Below, piece by piece: positions 59,413-59,756 of a DNA stretch of 59,756 nucleotides. Origin of the DNA: a virus; IMG/VR virus record IMGVR_UViG_3300029787_000037, positions 1-59,756 of that record; one strand, written 5' to 3'. Each line of letters opens with the position of its first letter. Position 1 is the first letter of the stretch. The notes beneath the pieces are model-generated. The model saw nothing but the letters and a program-made list of their open reading frames with translations, searched no databases and was not told the DNA's origin. A program made the position numbers and the translations under genes.

Positions 59413-59756
59413 ATGGCTTTCAACTATTTCGATAACTCTAGCCTAGTCGGTATATATAAACGCGACAGAACGGCGGGTATCCAAAGCATACAATCCGAAG
59501 CGAGCAATAAACAGGCCGCTGGAGGACATACATTTTGGAACGCTGGCGCACATACATGGGTAGCACCATCTGGGGTGACCTCTATTGGTGTGCTAACTAT
59601 CGGCGGGGGCGGTGGTGGAATGTATTATAATAACACTCAGACCACCTGGGCGTACCCCATGAATGGTGGAGGGGGTGGAGGACTTGCGTGGCTAAACGAT
59701 TACCCAGTCCAACCTGGGCAAGGATATGTAGTTGTCGTAGGAGCGGGGGGATCAAG
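59413..59756 (+). CDS. Glycine-rich tail adhesin, N-terminal part (continues at window start)
   Basis: Start ATG 59413, two bases after the previous stop. The first 82 residues before the ATG that appears at window position 3 are 'MAFNYFDNSSLVGIYKRDR' and onwards, then 'HTFWNAGAHTWVAPSGVTSIGVLTIGGGGGG', the canonical opening strand of glycine-rich domains. The frame is open to the end and joins, in phase, to the sequence at the window start. The last 100 bases duplicate positions 1-100. Confidence 0.8.
   Translation, partial: MAFNYFDNSSLVGIYKRDRTAGIQSIQSEASNKQAAGGHTFWNAGAHTWVAPSGVTSIGVLTIGGGGGGMYYNNTQTTWAYPMNGGGGGGLAWLNDYPVQPGQGYVVVVGAGGS
59657..59756. repeat. Terminal 100-base direct overlap with positions 1-100
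   Basis: The last 100 bases equal the first 100 except at window position 99 (g at the start, a at the end). The overlap lies within a coding gene and joins it in frame, so it marks assembly closure of a circular map, not a physical terminal repeat. Removing one copy gives 59,656 bases. Confidence 0.9.

Overview
The window is almost certainly one complete genome of a temperate, tailed marine-type phage (podovirus-like), about 59.66 kb, opened at an arbitrary point. The last 100 bases repeat the first 100 with one mismatch, and the reading frame of a glycine-rich tail protein runs across that junction, so the molecule closes into a circle. Lysogeny is indicated by a tyrosine integrase, a small excisionase-like gene and an attP region holding the 5' half of a tRNA-Thr(UGU) flanked by inverted and direct repeats. 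No single-subunit phage RNA polymerase is present, and good sigma70-type promoters are visible, so the phage probably relies on host transcription. A gene-transfer-agent type holin, CobS/CobT-like proteins, an HlyC-like acyltransferase and a class II ribonucleotide reductase suggest an alphaproteobacterial host; this is inference.

Layout. 59.41 kb through the junction to 2.59 kb: tail adhesin, second tail protein and a chaperone-like protein. 2.7-6.5 kb (+): small membrane and coiled-coil proteins, amidase endolysin, a tiny lysine-rich protein, a virion-associated protein and a 3TM holin. 6.46-9.03 kb (-): small membrane protein, Hsp20, attP, integrase and excisionase. 9.1 kb (+): small HTH regulator. 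9.3-17.66 kb (-): DUF3310 protein, NrdJ, family A DNA polymerase, unknown protein, PD-(D/E)XK nuclease, a run of very small coupled genes and a Snf2-like helicase. 17.9-20.6 kb (+): primase-polymerase domain protein, SF3 helicase and two small ORFs, one ArfA-like. 20.57-21.52 kb (-): zinc-ribbon protein and winged-helix regulator, followed by paired operators and an origin-like iteron region. 21.97-22.72 kb (+): RuvC-like resolvase and zinc-ribbon protein. 22.9-28.5 kb (-): a GC-rich module with a CobS/MoxR-type AAA+ ATPase, a CobT-like protein carrying an HEMGH motif and acidic linker, a VWA protein and several unknowns. 28.5-29.1 kb: repeat-rich non-coding DNA. 29.1-59.4 kb (+): small and large terminase, portal, scaffold, major capsid, head-tail and tail-tube genes, HlyC-like acyltransferase, an RTX-motif protein, internal virion proteins, a 2885-residue polyvalent protein and a 1898-residue tail fibre.

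How it fits together. The leftward and central rightward genes supply nucleotides (NrdJ), copying (primase, helicases, polymerase) and recombination (nuclease, RuvC-like). The rightward late block builds and packages the particle, and the genes after 2.7 kb lyse the cell. Two systems stand out. One is an HlyC-family lysine acyltransferase translationally coupled to a protein with an RTX-type glycine/aspartate motif inside the internal-virion-protein block. The other is a three-gene AAA+ / HExxH / VWA machine resembling a split cobaltochelatase CobS-CobT but without CobN.

A third layer is regulatory. Seven early operon starts carry (GACA)n leaders, three of them sharing an AGCAACCG..AAAGG box. 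Many intergenic spacers carry CCAGACAAAA / TTTTGTCTGG palindromes or doublets.
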